From Alphaproteobacteria bacterium (GTDB lineage Bacteria > Pseudomonadota > Alphaproteobacteria > Rickettsiales > JADKJE01), in assembly GCA_016722515.1 (NCBI GenBank), contig JADKJE010000001.1, forward strand, positions 310,001 to 374,000: a stretch of 64,000 nucleotides of DNA, given 5' to 3'. Shown here in pieces: positions 18,759 through 27,118 of this stretch (position 1 is the first letter of the stretch; each line of letters opens with the position of its first letter). Under the pieces are notes generated by a model that saw nothing but the letters and a program-made list of their open reading frames with translations, searched no databases and had not been told where the DNA came from. Position numbers and translations under genes: made by a program.

Positions 18759-19502
18759 ATGAGAATAATATTGATAGTTTTTATATGTGTTTTATCTGTG
18801 GTAGCGCAAGCCTACGCAAGTGAAAAACCAGAATTATGGAAAATTGAAAAAAAGCAAATGCGTTACCCTATAAAAATAAATATTACCTATTGGGGTAAAT
18901 TCGCAATTTATAATAATTTAGAATATATACATAAAGAATCTATTAAGGAAATGACAAGGGCTCACGACTTTATTGTGTCCTCAAAAGATTCAATTACAGA
19001 ATTGGATAAAAATAATACACTAGAAGAAATTATAGAGTCATATCCCTTTTGGAAAGGTAATTTTCCCCTCTATTTATCTCATCCTGATTCGGGACAAGAA
19101 GGTTATGAAAAAAATCCATTAAATCTCCCTCTCACATGTGGATATCTAATCATTGATAAAGAAAATTTCGTATGGACATTCCCCAACAAAGGTCCTTGTG
19201 AATGGCTATTATATGAATTTTCATGGTGGATAAATAGAACTGGACGAGTATCTATATTGGCACCTATAGGATTTCACGAAAGGCCTAAAATGAAAAAAAA
19301 CTATAATACATCAAAACCTATTTCTAATGAAACAGGTGTGCAAACTGCACACTATGGCCCTGAAGGATTCCCAGTGGGTGATCCTTATTTCGCTCAAGGA
19401 GTTATTGGTAGTTTAGAAGATAATGATTTTCGAATTACCAGCATTGAAGAGGATATTGAATTTGATCCTAAAGATTTACAAGCACGCTATCTTCATAGAT
19501 GA
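18759..19502 (+). CDS. Hypothetical secreted protein
   Basis: 247 residues with a clear Sec signal peptide (MRIILIVFICVLSVVAQAYA, cleavage likely after AYA). The mature part is rich in aromatic residues and has two cysteines in LTCGYLII and KGPCEWLLY that could form a disulfide. AGGGGAA stands before the ATG. It is 40 nt downstream of the HEVTH gene on the same strand, so a periplasmic partner or immunity role is conceivable but unproven. No family recognised. Confidence 0.65.
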   Translation: MRIILIVFICVLSVVAQAYASEKPELWKIEKKQMRYPIKINITYWGKFAIYNNLEYIHKESIKEMTRAHDFIVSSKDSITELDKNNTLEEIIESYPFWKGNFPLYLSHPDSGQEGYEKNPLNLPLTCGYLIIDKENFVWTFPNKGPCEWLLYEFSWWINRTGRVSILAPIGFHERPKMKKNYNTSKPISNETGVQTAHYGPEGFPVGDPYFAQGVIGSLEDNDFRITSIEEDIEFDPKDLQARYLHR

Positions 19503-19657
19503 TTACGGAAAACAGCCTATTGAGTGAACTGCGTACCAAGTGCAAGGTAGTGTCAAGGCAGCAGTTAACGCATGGTTAGATCCGTTGTCAATTCTGTCGC
19601 CGTGAAGGCGGCCACATATGTTTAGCCAAAATCAACAACCGTGCAACAGAGTTTGTT

Positions 19658-20365
19658 TTATCCGCGCCGCAACGTAAAGAAGAATGTCGATCCCTTTCCT
19701 TCTTGCGATTCAAACCAAATCTGGCCACCATGTTCATGGACTATTTTCTGGCTAAACGCCAACCCCATTCCCATTCCAGCAAAACTTTGCTGCTGGTTTA
19801 AACGTTGAAACGCACGAAAGACCAACCGCTGATAGAGCGGATTAATGCCAACACCATTATCCTGAATGGCTATTTCAATCATATCGCCTTGCGTACGAGA
19901 CCGAATTGAAATTTCTGGACGTGACTTTTGGTTATATTGAATGGCATTTTGAATGAGATGTTCGGCAAGTTGAATCAACTGACCTTGATTACCATGTACT
20001 TTAGGCAATGCATCACAAGTTATTTTAGCTTCCGTAGCCGCTAACTGGTCCTTAAGATGATCACAGGCGATACTAAATACTTTATTTAAATCAACCGTTG
20101 TGAAATGGCTTTCACGAATATAAGCAAATTCTTTAAGGATAGTCAGGCAGCGAGCCACTTCCTTTGCCGACATTTGAATCACCTTTACCCGATGTTCAAT
20201 ATCTGCAGGCAAATCCTTTTTTGCCAACAACGCATCACATTCCACTTCTGTCAGACGTATGGGATCATTAATCGAATGGGAAACAGCGTGGCGTAAAGCT
20301 TCATACATCAATTGCAATTGATGATAGCGTTGATCCATTTCGGTTTTGGTCATAACCTCTGACAT
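19658..20365 (-). CDS. Sensor-less histidine kinase (HisKA plus HATPase_c)
   Basis: 235 residues. The likely phospho-acceptor box is LRHAVSHSINDPIRL, a phytochrome-kinase-type H-box. The ATPase domain has the N-box HLIQNAIQYNQ, G1 DNGVGINP and G2 GMGMGLAFSQKIVHEHGGQI. There is no sensor, PAS or membrane segment and no receiver gene beside it. It is therefore a soluble kinase whose partner is elsewhere. The start at 20365 follows a GGGGGACA purine tract. The gene lies downstream of rnpB on the same strand. Confidence 0.85.
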   Translation of the reverse strand: MSEVMTKTEMDQRYHQLQLMYEALRHAVSHSINDPIRLTEVECDALLAKKDLPADIEHRVKVIQMSAKEVARCLTILKEFAYIRESHFTTVDLNKVFSIACDHLKDQLAATEAKITCDALPKVHGNQGQLIQLAEHLIQNAIQYNQKSRPEISIRSRTQGDMIEIAIQDNGVGINPLYQRLVFRAFQRLNQQQSFAGMGMGLAFSQKIVHEHGGQIWFESQEGKGSTFFFTLRRG

Positions 20366-20466
20366 AGTGTCCCCCTTGTCTAAGACGATCGATAAATGTG
20401 ATGTATAATTTTTTAGGATAACAAGGGATGGTTGATGAATGTTTAATAACCAGCAGGTTTAATTGC

Positions 20467-20490
20467 AAAAGCTGCGCATTTGAGCGCAGC
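20467..20490 (-). terminator. Rho-independent terminator of rnpB
   Basis: Read on the minus strand, GCTGCGC-TCAAAT-GCGCAGC is a perfect 7-bp hairpin followed by TTTT. It lies 4 nt beyond the RNase P RNA P1 helix. Confidence 0.9.
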
Positions 20491-20494
20491 GAAC

Positions 20495-20852
20495 CAGATG
20501 GTCGATAAGCCGGGTTCTGTCGAGGATAGCTATTCATCTGGGATGGTTGTTGCCAACCACCTCTAGCAGCCTACCCGGGTAACGGATGTAGAAACCCATC
20601 TGCCGGTAAACCAGCGTGTTACCCCTATTTGGCCTTGCTCCCGGTGGGGTTTACCCTGCCATGATTGTTACCAACCACGCGGTGCGCTCTTACCGCACCA
20701 TTTCACCCTTACTTACGCAAGCGCAAGCGGTATATTTTCTGTGGCACTTTCCCTGAGGTCGCCCTCGGCGGGGATTACCCGCCACCGTGTTTCAGTGGAG
20801 CCCGGACTTTCCTCACTTTTTTTGCAAAAAGCGCAGCTACCTGACCATCTGG
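20495..20852 (-). ncRNA. rnpB: RNase P RNA, bacterial class A
   Basis: The minus strand carries GAGGAAAGTCCGGGCTCC near its 5' end and CGACAGAACCCGGCTTATC near its 3' end, the universal CR-I and CR-V signatures of bacterial RNase P RNA. The ends pair perfectly: CCAGATGGTC (minus, from 20852) with GACCATCTGG (minus, ending 20495) gives the P1 helix. Length is about 358 nt. A terminator follows directly. Short ORFs seen across this region are not real. Confidence 0.96.
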
Positions 20853-20867
20853 AAATACACTTATACT

Positions 20868-21185
20868 CTATTGCGACGCTTTTTTATATTGAAAATTGTC
20901 GGCATAGTTACGTTTAATCAACTTTCGCGCTTTAGGTTCCCTAACAGTATACCGATACCCCTGACGCTCAGCGTAAGCGATCGCCTCTTCCTTGGTGTCA
21001 AACCGCAATTTTAATTGTTTTTGCATGTTGGAAGATCCCGTCCACCCCATAACAGGTTCAATAAAACGGGCATCTTCATGTGGCTCTTCATAATCCAGCA
21101 ACCAACATTGTCCCATCCCTGCCTTACCGGATTGCATCGGGTTTTTTACCGGTTGATATATCACTACAGAACAAGGTTCATTCAT
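20868..21185 (-). CDS. NDUFS4-like ETC complex I accessory subunit
   Basis: 105 residues with the family core WLLDYEE, MGWTGSSNMQKQLKLRFDTK followed by EEAIAYAERQGYRYTVREP, as in mitochondrial NDUFS4 and its alphaproteobacterial homologues. It stabilises the peripheral arm of NADH:quinone oxidoreductase. The gene is taxonomically informative because bacterial copies are largely alphaproteobacterial. It is divergent from xseB. Confidence 0.92.
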   Translation of the reverse strand: MNEPCSVVIYQPVKNPMQSGKAGMGQCWLLDYEEPHEDARFIEPVMGWTGSSNMQKQLKLRFDTKEEAIAYAERQGYRYTVREPKARKLIKRNYADNFQYKKASQ

Positions 21186-21250
21186 ATAATTCTTTCCTTT
21201 CTGGCCGTTTAGTGATTATATTACCTCAGTTAGATTTAGGAGCAAGCACA

Positions 21251-21493
21251 ATGAGCGCAAAAGCTAAAACTTCCTTAGCAACCCTCAGTTTTGAGGAAGC
21301 ACTTAAGGAACTGGAGAGCATTGTCAAATCTATTGAATCAGGTAACGTGCCACTCGATACAGCGATTGAAGCATACACCCGTGGCATGGAACTGCAAACC
21401 CATTGCCGTAAAAAATTAGAAGAAGCCAAGCTGAAAGTTGAAAAAATAGCCTTAGACCATCAAGGCAACATTTCCATCGAACCATTTGAATAA
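21251..21493 (+). CDS. xseB: Exodeoxyribonuclease VII small subunit
   Basis: 80 residues: LSFEEALKELESIVKSIESG then VPLDTAIEAYTRGMELQTHC and KKLEEAKLKVEKI, the XseB helical hairpin that decorates XseA. I start at the ATG at 21251 because TAGGAGC sits 8 nt upstream; the longer frame runs into the divergent promoter. xseA is not in the window. Confidence 0.93.
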   Translation: MSAKAKTSLATLSFEEALKELESIVKSIESGNVPLDTAIEAYTRGMELQTHCRKKLEEAKLKVEKIALDHQGNISIEPFE

Positions 21494-21505
21494 CAAGGAT
21501 ATATC

Positions 21506-21976
21506 ATGTCAGGAAAAATAGATTCACGTTTAAACGAATTAGGCATTACCCTCCCTGAGCCCCTCACCCCTGTTGCCAATTATGTGCCCTATGTCATTTC
21601 AGGCAAGCAGGTCATCATCAGTGGCCAAGTTCCCAAAGGTTTTCCTGAAAGCGATAGCTACATTGGCCAGCTTGGCGGAAATATTACAGTCGAAACAGGT
21701 ACAGAAGCGGCACGTGCCTGCGCCCTTAATATCCTTGCACAGCTAAAAGCCGCCTGCGGTGGAAACCTTGATAGGGTTAAGCGCTGCCTGCGTCTTGGTG
21801 TATTCGTCAATTCAACGGCCGACTTCACACAACAACCAGCTGTAGCAAACGGCGCGTCCAACATAATGGTCGATGTCTTTGGCGATGCCGGAAAACATGC
21901 TCGTGCAGCAGTTGGCAGCAGCCAGCTTCCCTTAGGCGTTGCCGTAGAAGTCGATGCCATGTTTGAAATTGAATAA
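21506..21976 (+). CDS. RidA-family (YjgF/YER057c/UK114) protein
   Basis: 156 residues of the longer RidA subgroup. Family blocks are PYVISGKQVIISGQVP, INILAQL-like ALNILAQLKAACGG, and the end GKHARAAVGSSQLPLGVAVE. The Arg in HARAAVG is the conserved deaminase residue. RidA proteins hydrolyse reactive enamine/imine intermediates. AAGGATATATC precedes the ATG, 12 nt after xseB, so the two are probably co-transcribed with the ThiF-like gene. Confidence 0.9.
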   Translation: MSGKIDSRLNELGITLPEPLTPVANYVPYVISGKQVIISGQVPKGFPESDSYIGQLGGNITVETGTEAARACALNILAQLKAACGGNLDRVKRCLRLGVFVNSTADFTQQPAVANGASNIMVDVFGDAGKHARAAVGSSQLPLGVAVEVDAMFEIE

Positions 21977-22013
21977 TCGCTTTATAACCCGATAACTTGA
22001 AGAGGATTGTGAC

Positions 22014-22760
22014 TTGCTCACCTCCCAGCACCGTATCCGCTATTCTCGCCAGTTACTGCTTGGCGATATCGGTGAAGCCGGACAACAGACATTGTTGAAT
22101 GCTTCTGTACTGGTTATCGGTGCTGGTGGCCTTGGTTCACCCTTATTACTTTACCTTAGCGCTGCTGGTGTTGGCAATATTGGCATTGTCGACGACGACC
22201 TAGTAGATCCCTCCAATTTACAGAGACAGATTCTTTATACCGAATCCGATATTGGGTTGGCTAAATCACCCCAGGCTAAAGCCCATCTAAGCGCTTTAAA
22301 TTCTGGGATAACAATACATACCTATCAAGAGCGCCTAACCTCTGATAATGCAGCAGCGATTTTTGCTCAATACGATATCATCGCTGATGGCTCCGATAAT
22401 TTTGAAACACGCTTTTTAGTCAACCAAACATGTATTCAAACAAAGAAGCCACTGATTGCTGCAGCTGTTCAAGGATGGCAAGGACAACTTTATGTCGTTA
22501 GAGGCTATCTCCCCGACCAACCGTGTTATGCCTGCCTTTATCCATCAGCCCTTGTCGGCCAGGATTTATCCTGTTCACAGATAGGTGTTGTTGGCGCTGC
22601 CTGCGGAGTGCTTGGCTCTCTTCAGGCAACCGAAATTATCCGTATGATTTTAGGCCATCACCCCGATCATAGCGGCACTATGTTGATTGTTGATTTACAG
22701 AAAGGCCTTTTCAGGCGGACACATATTTCGATTGATTCAAACTGTAGCTGCACTTTTTAG
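22014..22760 (+). CDS. ThiF/MoeB/HesA-family E1-like adenylyltransferase
   Basis: 248 residues. The nucleotide loop VIGAGGLGSPLLLYL (36-48), the Arg of NLQRQILY, the aspartate in IADGSDNFETRFLVN and a zinc CxxC (CYAC) are present. So is the likely catalytic cysteine segment SCSQIGVVG. Such enzymes adenylate the C-terminal glycine of small sulfur carriers (ThiS, MoaD). The second zinc CxxC appears displaced to the C-terminal CSC end. The start is TTG at 22014, with AGAGGA upstream. ThiF and MoeB cannot be told apart here. Confidence 0.88.
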   Translation: MLTSQHRIRYSRQLLLGDIGEAGQQTLLNASVLVIGAGGLGSPLLLYLSAAGVGNIGIVDDDLVDPSNLQRQILYTESDIGLAKSPQAKAHLSALNSGITIHTYQERLTSDNAAAIFAQYDIIADGSDNFETRFLVNQTCIQTKKPLIAAAVQGWQGQLYVVRGYLPDQPCYACLYPSALVGQDLSCSQIGVVGAACGVLGSLQATEIIRMILGHHPDHSGTMLIVDLQKGLFRRTHISIDSNCSCTF

Positions 22761-22762
22761 GT

Positions 22763-22957
22763 TTAATGCTTTGCCATAAAAAATAACATCGCTATCGCAA
22801 ACAGGGCGAGTCCCTGCAGTACCACTCGCATGACCATCAATTTATTACTGTATTTGCGATCAAGCTTGCCACCAATGGCCATAAAAATAACACCGACAAC
22901 CAACACAGTTAAGGTTGCGGCCATCAAACCCACTACAATCCAAGAGCTTATAGCCAT
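22763..22957 (-). CDS. HIG1-family twin transmembrane small protein
   Basis: 64 residues with two helices (IVVGLMAATLTVLVVGVIFM and VVLQGLALFAIAMLFFMAKH) around the polar loop GGKLDRKYSNKLMVMR. This is the alphaproteobacterial HIG1 layout, related to hypoxia-induced respiratory supercomplex factors. It ends against the convergent ThiF-like gene and may be co-transcribed with tyrA upstream. Confidence 0.85.
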   Translation of the reverse strand: MAISSWIVVGLMAATLTVLVVGVIFMAIGGKLDRKYSNKLMVMRVVLQGLALFAIAMLFFMAKH

Positions 22958-22978
22958 ATCTTAATCCTTTCGTTTAGA

Positions 22979-24178
22979 TCACCCAAACATACTATGATAA
23001 CGTAAAACACTATTCAGGCAATATTGTTCAAGGGCTGAAGAAAATTCGGGATTCATCATCCCTACCATTTTATGAAGCTCTTCGATAAATCCTTGCAGCG
23101 ATTCTACGACTTCATCTGCATGCTGTTTTAACATGGTAGCACCCATAGATGGCCATAAACTGACGCTGCTGGTTACATCTTTAAAACCTGACCCTACACG
23201 ATCCAAATGCGTACATTCTTCAATGAGCGCCATTCCAATCATGCAAGGGACTATATGCCTTGTAGAATCCAATGTCACATTAACCGTCGCAATCAACCCA
23301 AACGGATCAAAGCGGTCGCGCTTATCAAACAACACATTGAGCTTATCAATGAAACCATCCTTGCCTTCCACATGATTGTCGCTGGCTAATAATGTAATGT
23401 GCTCAACATAATGCTGCAATCGCTGCACCAGATGATCGATACTTGTACGAATGTGTGCTGTATTACAGTTAAAAATATCACGCCACATACGCGGATCAGA
23501 CCCAGCTAATCGACAAAAACGTTTAAAGCTAAGGTCACTGAATTTTCCACGAAAACGAAAATGGTTCATATAAGCATAGGCACAGGCTTGTACCGTATGC
23601 GAAACTTGGGCATAGATCTGGTCATGTTCATCAGCATCCAGTTCAATGACCTTAGACCCAATCCGTTCCCAAAATTGTTTAACCTTGTCAAGCGCTTCTT
23701 GGTTGGATAAAGGAAGCGGGGTTATCACAACATCCCGACCTTCATAAAGTTCGGGTTGAGAAGCCTTAATCCCCGATTTTTCTGAACCAGCTATCGGATG
23801 TGCCGGAATAAAAAAGGGCTGATATTCCTCAGGCAAAACAGAGAGAACCGAGTCGATCCCGCATCGTTTGACCGATCCGACATCAGAAATAACAACACCC
23901 TGTTTTAAAAATGGCAGCATATTTTCGATCGTCGCACGATACGCACCGAGTGGGGTACAGATAATTATAAAGTCACACTCGGAAACCACATCAGCCAGTG
24001 TTTCGGCTGCCTTATCAATAATTCCCTGCTCCAGGGCATACGCCAGTGTCGAAGGAGTTCGTGAATAGGCGATTACTTCGCCGACAATATTTTTTTCTCT
24101 TGCAACCAATGCCAAGGAACCACCTAAAAGCCCTAAGCCAATAATACCCAACCGATTAAAAACAGGAGAAGATTTCAT
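22979..24178 (-). CDS. tyrA: Prephenate/arogenate dehydrogenase with an extended C-terminus
   Basis: 399 residues counted from the ATG at 24178. The NAD loop LGIIGLGLLGGSLALVAREK, SDVGSVK, HPIAGSEKSG and DEHDQIYAQVSHTVQ mark a TyrA-type dehydrogenase of tyrosine synthesis. Usual length is about 300. Here the helical end block (RLAGSDPRMWRDIFNCN, residues ~235-265) is followed by about 115 more residues containing a second block of the same kind (RVGSGFKDVTSSVSLWPSM and EVVESLQGFIEELHKM). The extension therefore looks like a partial duplication of the dimerisation domain. I preferred 24178 over 24223 because the NAD domain begins seven residues later. Confidence 0.85.
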   Translation of the reverse strand: MKSSPVFNRLGIIGLGLLGGSLALVAREKNIVGEVIAYSRTPSTLAYALEQGIIDKAAETLADVVSECDFIIICTPLGAYRATIENMLPFLKQGVVISDVGSVKRCGIDSVLSVLPEEYQPFFIPAHPIAGSEKSGIKASQPELYEGRDVVITPLPLSNQEALDKVKQFWERIGSKVIELDADEHDQIYAQVSHTVQACAYAYMNHFRFRGKFSDLSFKRFCRLAGSDPRMWRDIFNCNTAHIRTSIDHLVQRLQHYVEHITLLASDNHVEGKDGFIDKLNVLFDKRDRFDPFGLIATVNVTLDSTRHIVPCMIGMALIEECTHLDRVGSGFKDVTSSVSLWPSMGATMLKQHADEVVESLQGFIEELHKMVGMMNPEFSSALEQYCLNSVLRYHSMFG

Positions 24179-24262
24179 AACCACATAAAAAGATTTCCAC
24201 GAGCCTTCGTTGATAAAACACATTGATGGTTATGACAAGGGAAAAATAGAAAAAGCCAGCAT

Positions 24263-24508
24263 TTACCGCAGATATTCACGAAGAAATTCTGGGGCCAAAT
24301 CAGTACCATTAGGCCAGGTGATCGTTGATAATTCAGGATCCAGACAAACTTGGCTAAAAAGCGCACTACTCTTTTAGTGGTTCAAAAACAGGGGCATTTA
24401 GATTTAGATGGTTTAACAAATCTATATGTCCCTTTGTGCCATCATCCAATGAAAGCCAAAGTTCATAATTTTTAATATAATATAGTTCACTTCGGTCACA
24501 TGCAGCAC
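24263..24508 (-). pseudogene. DUF2442-family protein, frameshifted
   Basis: The minus strand reads VLHVTEVNYI, then in another frame YELWLSLDDGTKGHIDLLNH and APVFEPLKE, then in a third FSQVCLDPELSTITWPNGTD followed by LAPEFLREYL and a stop at 24263. These three pieces together form a complete DUF2442 domain broken by two frameshifts. It directly follows a DUF4160 remnant, the usual partner of DUF2442. Confidence 0.75.
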
Positions 24509-24513
24509 AACAC

Positions 24514-24747
24514 TCACCCCAAAGAAGGAAAAGCTTGTAAGAGCTTACCCTTACCTGCTTTAATCCAGTTCAAAAGCAACTCGTCTCTATGCAATTCTAA
24601 CCATTCCAGTATCCACTTCAAGAAACGCTTGGGAAATGTACCTTCAACATTTCCATCTAGGATGGAGATAATGACTTCATAGTCACCGTATTTTGCATGA
24701 ATATGCGGTGGATTAGGATCATTCTAATAGATCATCCATGCAAACAT
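24514..24747 (-). pseudogene. DUF4160-family protein with an in-frame stop
   Basis: From an ATG at 24747 the reading is MFAWMIY, a TAG, then NDPNPPHIHAKYGDYEVIIS and FPKRFLKWILEWLELHRDEL followed by LLNW. PPHIHA and LEWLELHRDELL.NW are the hallmarks of DUF4160. The TAG sits where related proteins have Tyr or another bulky residue. DUF4160/DUF2442 pairs are small mobile modules of uncertain, possibly toxin-antitoxin-like, role. Both halves here are damaged. Confidence 0.75.
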
Positions 24748-24831
24748 TTTAATCTAACAAGTATCCTGGACCCATTGTGTTCCCCAAAAACTTAGGTTAT
24801 AGTGACCTCGGTTTAACAATTGTCAGACATT

Positions 24832-25245
24832 ATGAACATTATTTCAAAAAGCTTGATAGTCCTTCTTGCCCTTGGGGCATCGGTCTTACCCGTCATGAGT
24901 CCTGCTGGTCATGCTCAGCAAGCTCAACGTGGTGGTCAAGGAACACATCTTCCTCTCATTGTGATCCGTTTTAAAGACCCCAATATTGAGTACCAAAAAT
25001 CTCTCCATGCCGTTATTCTCAGCGCCCTTAAAGCCAAGCCCAATGTGTTCTTTGATGTACTTACCGTTATTCCTCAGGCTCCCTATGAGTCGATGCGTAA
25101 AAAATTAGAACAAGCGGGTGCCGTCCGCACCCAGGAAATCGTTACCTTAATGATGGAAATGGGTGTAAAACCTCAGCAAATGCAGATACGTTCTTCTTTC
25201 AGTGCTTTTGTGGAAGCGCCTGAAGTCCAAATTTTTGTCCGATAA
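24832..25245 (+). CDS. Conserved hypothetical exported protein
   Basis: 137 residues with a signal peptide (NIISKSLIVLLALGASVLPV, cleavage likely near GHAQQ). The mature part has LPLIVIRFKDPNIEYQKSLH and FFDVLTVIPQAPYESM, then RTQEIVTLMMEMGVKPQQMQ and EVQIFVR. I recall alphaproteobacterial periplasmic proteins with the same order (PLVVIRFN...V.YE..L, F.DVV...P, MGVP..R, V.VFVR), but no function is known to me. It stands alone between the DUF4160 remnant and ilvD. The ATG at 24832 is preferred because the signal peptide begins there. Confidence 0.7.
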   Translation: MNIISKSLIVLLALGASVLPVMSPAGHAQQAQRGGQGTHLPLIVIRFKDPNIEYQKSLHAVILSALKAKPNVFFDVLTVIPQAPYESMRKKLEQAGAVRTQEIVTLMMEMGVKPQQMQIRSSFSAFVEAPEVQIFVR

Positions 25246-25293
25246 TACCGGTTTTCATTTCTTTCGTTAACCTCAACATAATGTGGGAAAATT

Positions 25294-27042
25294 ATGTCCG
25301 AATATCATAAAATTAATAAATCAAATCTTCCAAGCCGATATATTACCGATGTGCCCGGGCACGAGCCTCGCAGCGCCATGCTCTATCCGCTTGTCTCAGA
25401 ACATTATCCCAATGGATTAAGTGACCGCGACCTGGAAAAACCATTCGTATGCGTCATGACCACTGCCAACCGTGCAGCACCGTGTAATATGTCACTTGAT
25501 CGCCAGGCCGTTCATGTTGAACGCGGTGTTAAAGAATTTGGCGGAACGCCTTTTAAAGCAACCACCATTACCGTAACCGATGGTATTGCTATGGGACACC
25601 AGGGCATGAAATGCTCACTGGTATCGCGTGAAGTCATTGCTGACTCCACCGAACTTACCGTGCGCGGCCACTGTTATGATGCGCTGGTAGGAATTGCCGG
25701 ATGTGATAAATCATTACCAGGCTTAATGATGGCGATGCTTCGCCTGAATGTTCCTTCCGTCTTTATGTATGGTGGATCTATTTTACCTGGCCACCATAAA
25801 GGCAAAGATGTTACCATTGTTGATGTGTTTGAAGGCGTCGGTCAATATGATGCCGGAAAAATAACGCATGAAGATCTATTAGAACTTTCCAGAGTTGCAT
25901 GTCCATCTGCCGGTGCCTGCGGTGGACAATTTACCGCCAATACCATGGCTTGTGTTTCTGAGGCCATCGGCTTAGCGCTTCCTGGTTCGGCGGGCGCTCC
26001 TGCACCGTATGAATCGCGTGACCATTTTGGTTATTTATCCGGAAAAGCAGTGCTGCATCTACTCGAAAAACGCATTCGCCCACGTGATATCGTCACGCGT
26101 CAATCGTTAGAAAACGCGGCCATCGTTGTCGCCGCCACGGGTGGCTCGACCAATGCAGCCCTTCACTTACCCGCGATGGCGCATGAAGCAGGTATTGAAT
26201 TTAATATGTTTGATATCGGCGAAATCTTCAAACGCACTCCTTACATAGCCGATCTTAAACCAGGTGGAAAATACGTAGCCAAAGATCTCTACGAAGTTGG
26301 TGGTGTTAGCATCGTTTTGAAAACGCTGCTTGATGGTGGCTACCTCCATGGTGATTGCTTGACCGTTACCGGCAAGAGCCTGGCCGAAAATTTAGAAGAT
26401 GTAAAATTCCCGCGTAACCAGAAAGTCGTTTATCCGGTTTCTAACCCGATCACACCAACGGGTGGCGTGGTTACCTTAAAGGGAAATCTTGCCCCTGAAG
26501 GTGCTATCGTTAAGGTGGCTGGTTTGAAAAATTTAAAGCACACCGGACCGGCTCGTTGTTTTGATTGCGAGGAGGATGCCTTCCACGCCGTTGAAAAACA
26601 AGAATACAAACAAGGTGATGTCTTTGTTATCCGCTACGAAGGACCACGTGGTGGCCCGGGTATGCGCGAAATGCTTTCAACGACCGCAGCACTCTACGGC
26701 CAAGGGGTTGGCGATTCGGTTGCCTTAATTACCGATGGTCGTTTTTCTGGCGGAACACGCGGCTTATGTGTAGGTCACGTAGGTCCAGAGGCAGCCGTTG
26801 GTGGACCTATTGCATTAATTCAAGATGGCGATATGATTACGATAGATTCTGTTGAAGGAACATTAGATGTTAATGTGTCAGTAGAGGAGTTTGCTAAACG
26901 CCGCAGCGCATGGACCCCACGTGAAACCATGTCCACATCAGGTACGTTGTGGAAATATGCACAAACCGTAGGACCAGCTCTACACGGTGCAGTCACCCAT
27001 CCTGGCGCAAAACATGAGAAAGAACAATACGCAGATATCTAA
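25294..27042 (+). CDS. ilvD: Dihydroxy-acid dehydratase
   Basis: 582 residues, close to the usual length. Iron-sulfur ligands are Cys64 (APCNMSLDRQ), Cys137 (GIAGCDKSLPG) and Cys209 in CPSAGACGGQFTANTM. The C-terminal TDGRFSGGTRGLCVGHVGPE is the substrate/Mg motif. It makes 2-oxoisovalerate and 2-oxo-3-methylvalerate for valine, leucine and isoleucine. Partner genes leuA and ilvC are 20 kb away. Start ATG at 25294 follows ATGTGGGAAAA. Confidence 0.95.
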   Translation: MSEYHKINKSNLPSRYITDVPGHEPRSAMLYPLVSEHYPNGLSDRDLEKPFVCVMTTANRAAPCNMSLDRQAVHVERGVKEFGGTPFKATTITVTDGIAMGHQGMKCSLVSREVIADSTELTVRGHCYDALVGIAGCDKSLPGLMMAMLRLNVPSVFMYGGSILPGHHKGKDVTIVDVFEGVGQYDAGKITHEDLLELSRVACPSAGACGGQFTANTMACVSEAIGLALPGSAGAPAPYESRDHFGYLSGKAVLHLLEKRIRPRDIVTRQSLENAAIVVAATGGSTNAALHLPAMAHEAGIEFNMFDIGEIFKRTPYIADLKPGGKYVAKDLYEVGGVSIVLKTLLDGGYLHGDCLTVTGKSLAENLEDVKFPRNQKVVYPVSNPITPTGGVVTLKGNLAPEGAIVKVAGLKNLKHTGPARCFDCEEDAFHAVEKQEYKQGDVFVIRYEGPRGGPGMREMLSTTAALYGQGVGDSVALITDGRFSGGTRGLCVGHVGPEAAVGGPIALIQDGDMITIDSVEGTLDVNVSVEEFAKRRSAWTPRETMSTSGTLWKYAQTVGPALHGAVTHPGAKHEKEQYADI

Positions 27043-27118
27043 GGGATTCGATCCTGCATTGCATGGCAATGGAGATGTTTGCGAACGTGACGTAATTCAG
27101 TTACCGACGAGGAATGAT

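Noticed and set aside
20495..20852. Short ORFs and dense hairpins in this region
   Set aside because: They are explained by RNase P RNA structure (P1 ends pair, CR-I and CR-V present).
26987..27118. N-terminal extension of pccB into ilvD
   Set aside because: It lies in the ilvD coding region and is not family-like; the ATG at 27119 has a good ribosome-binding site and the conserved start.
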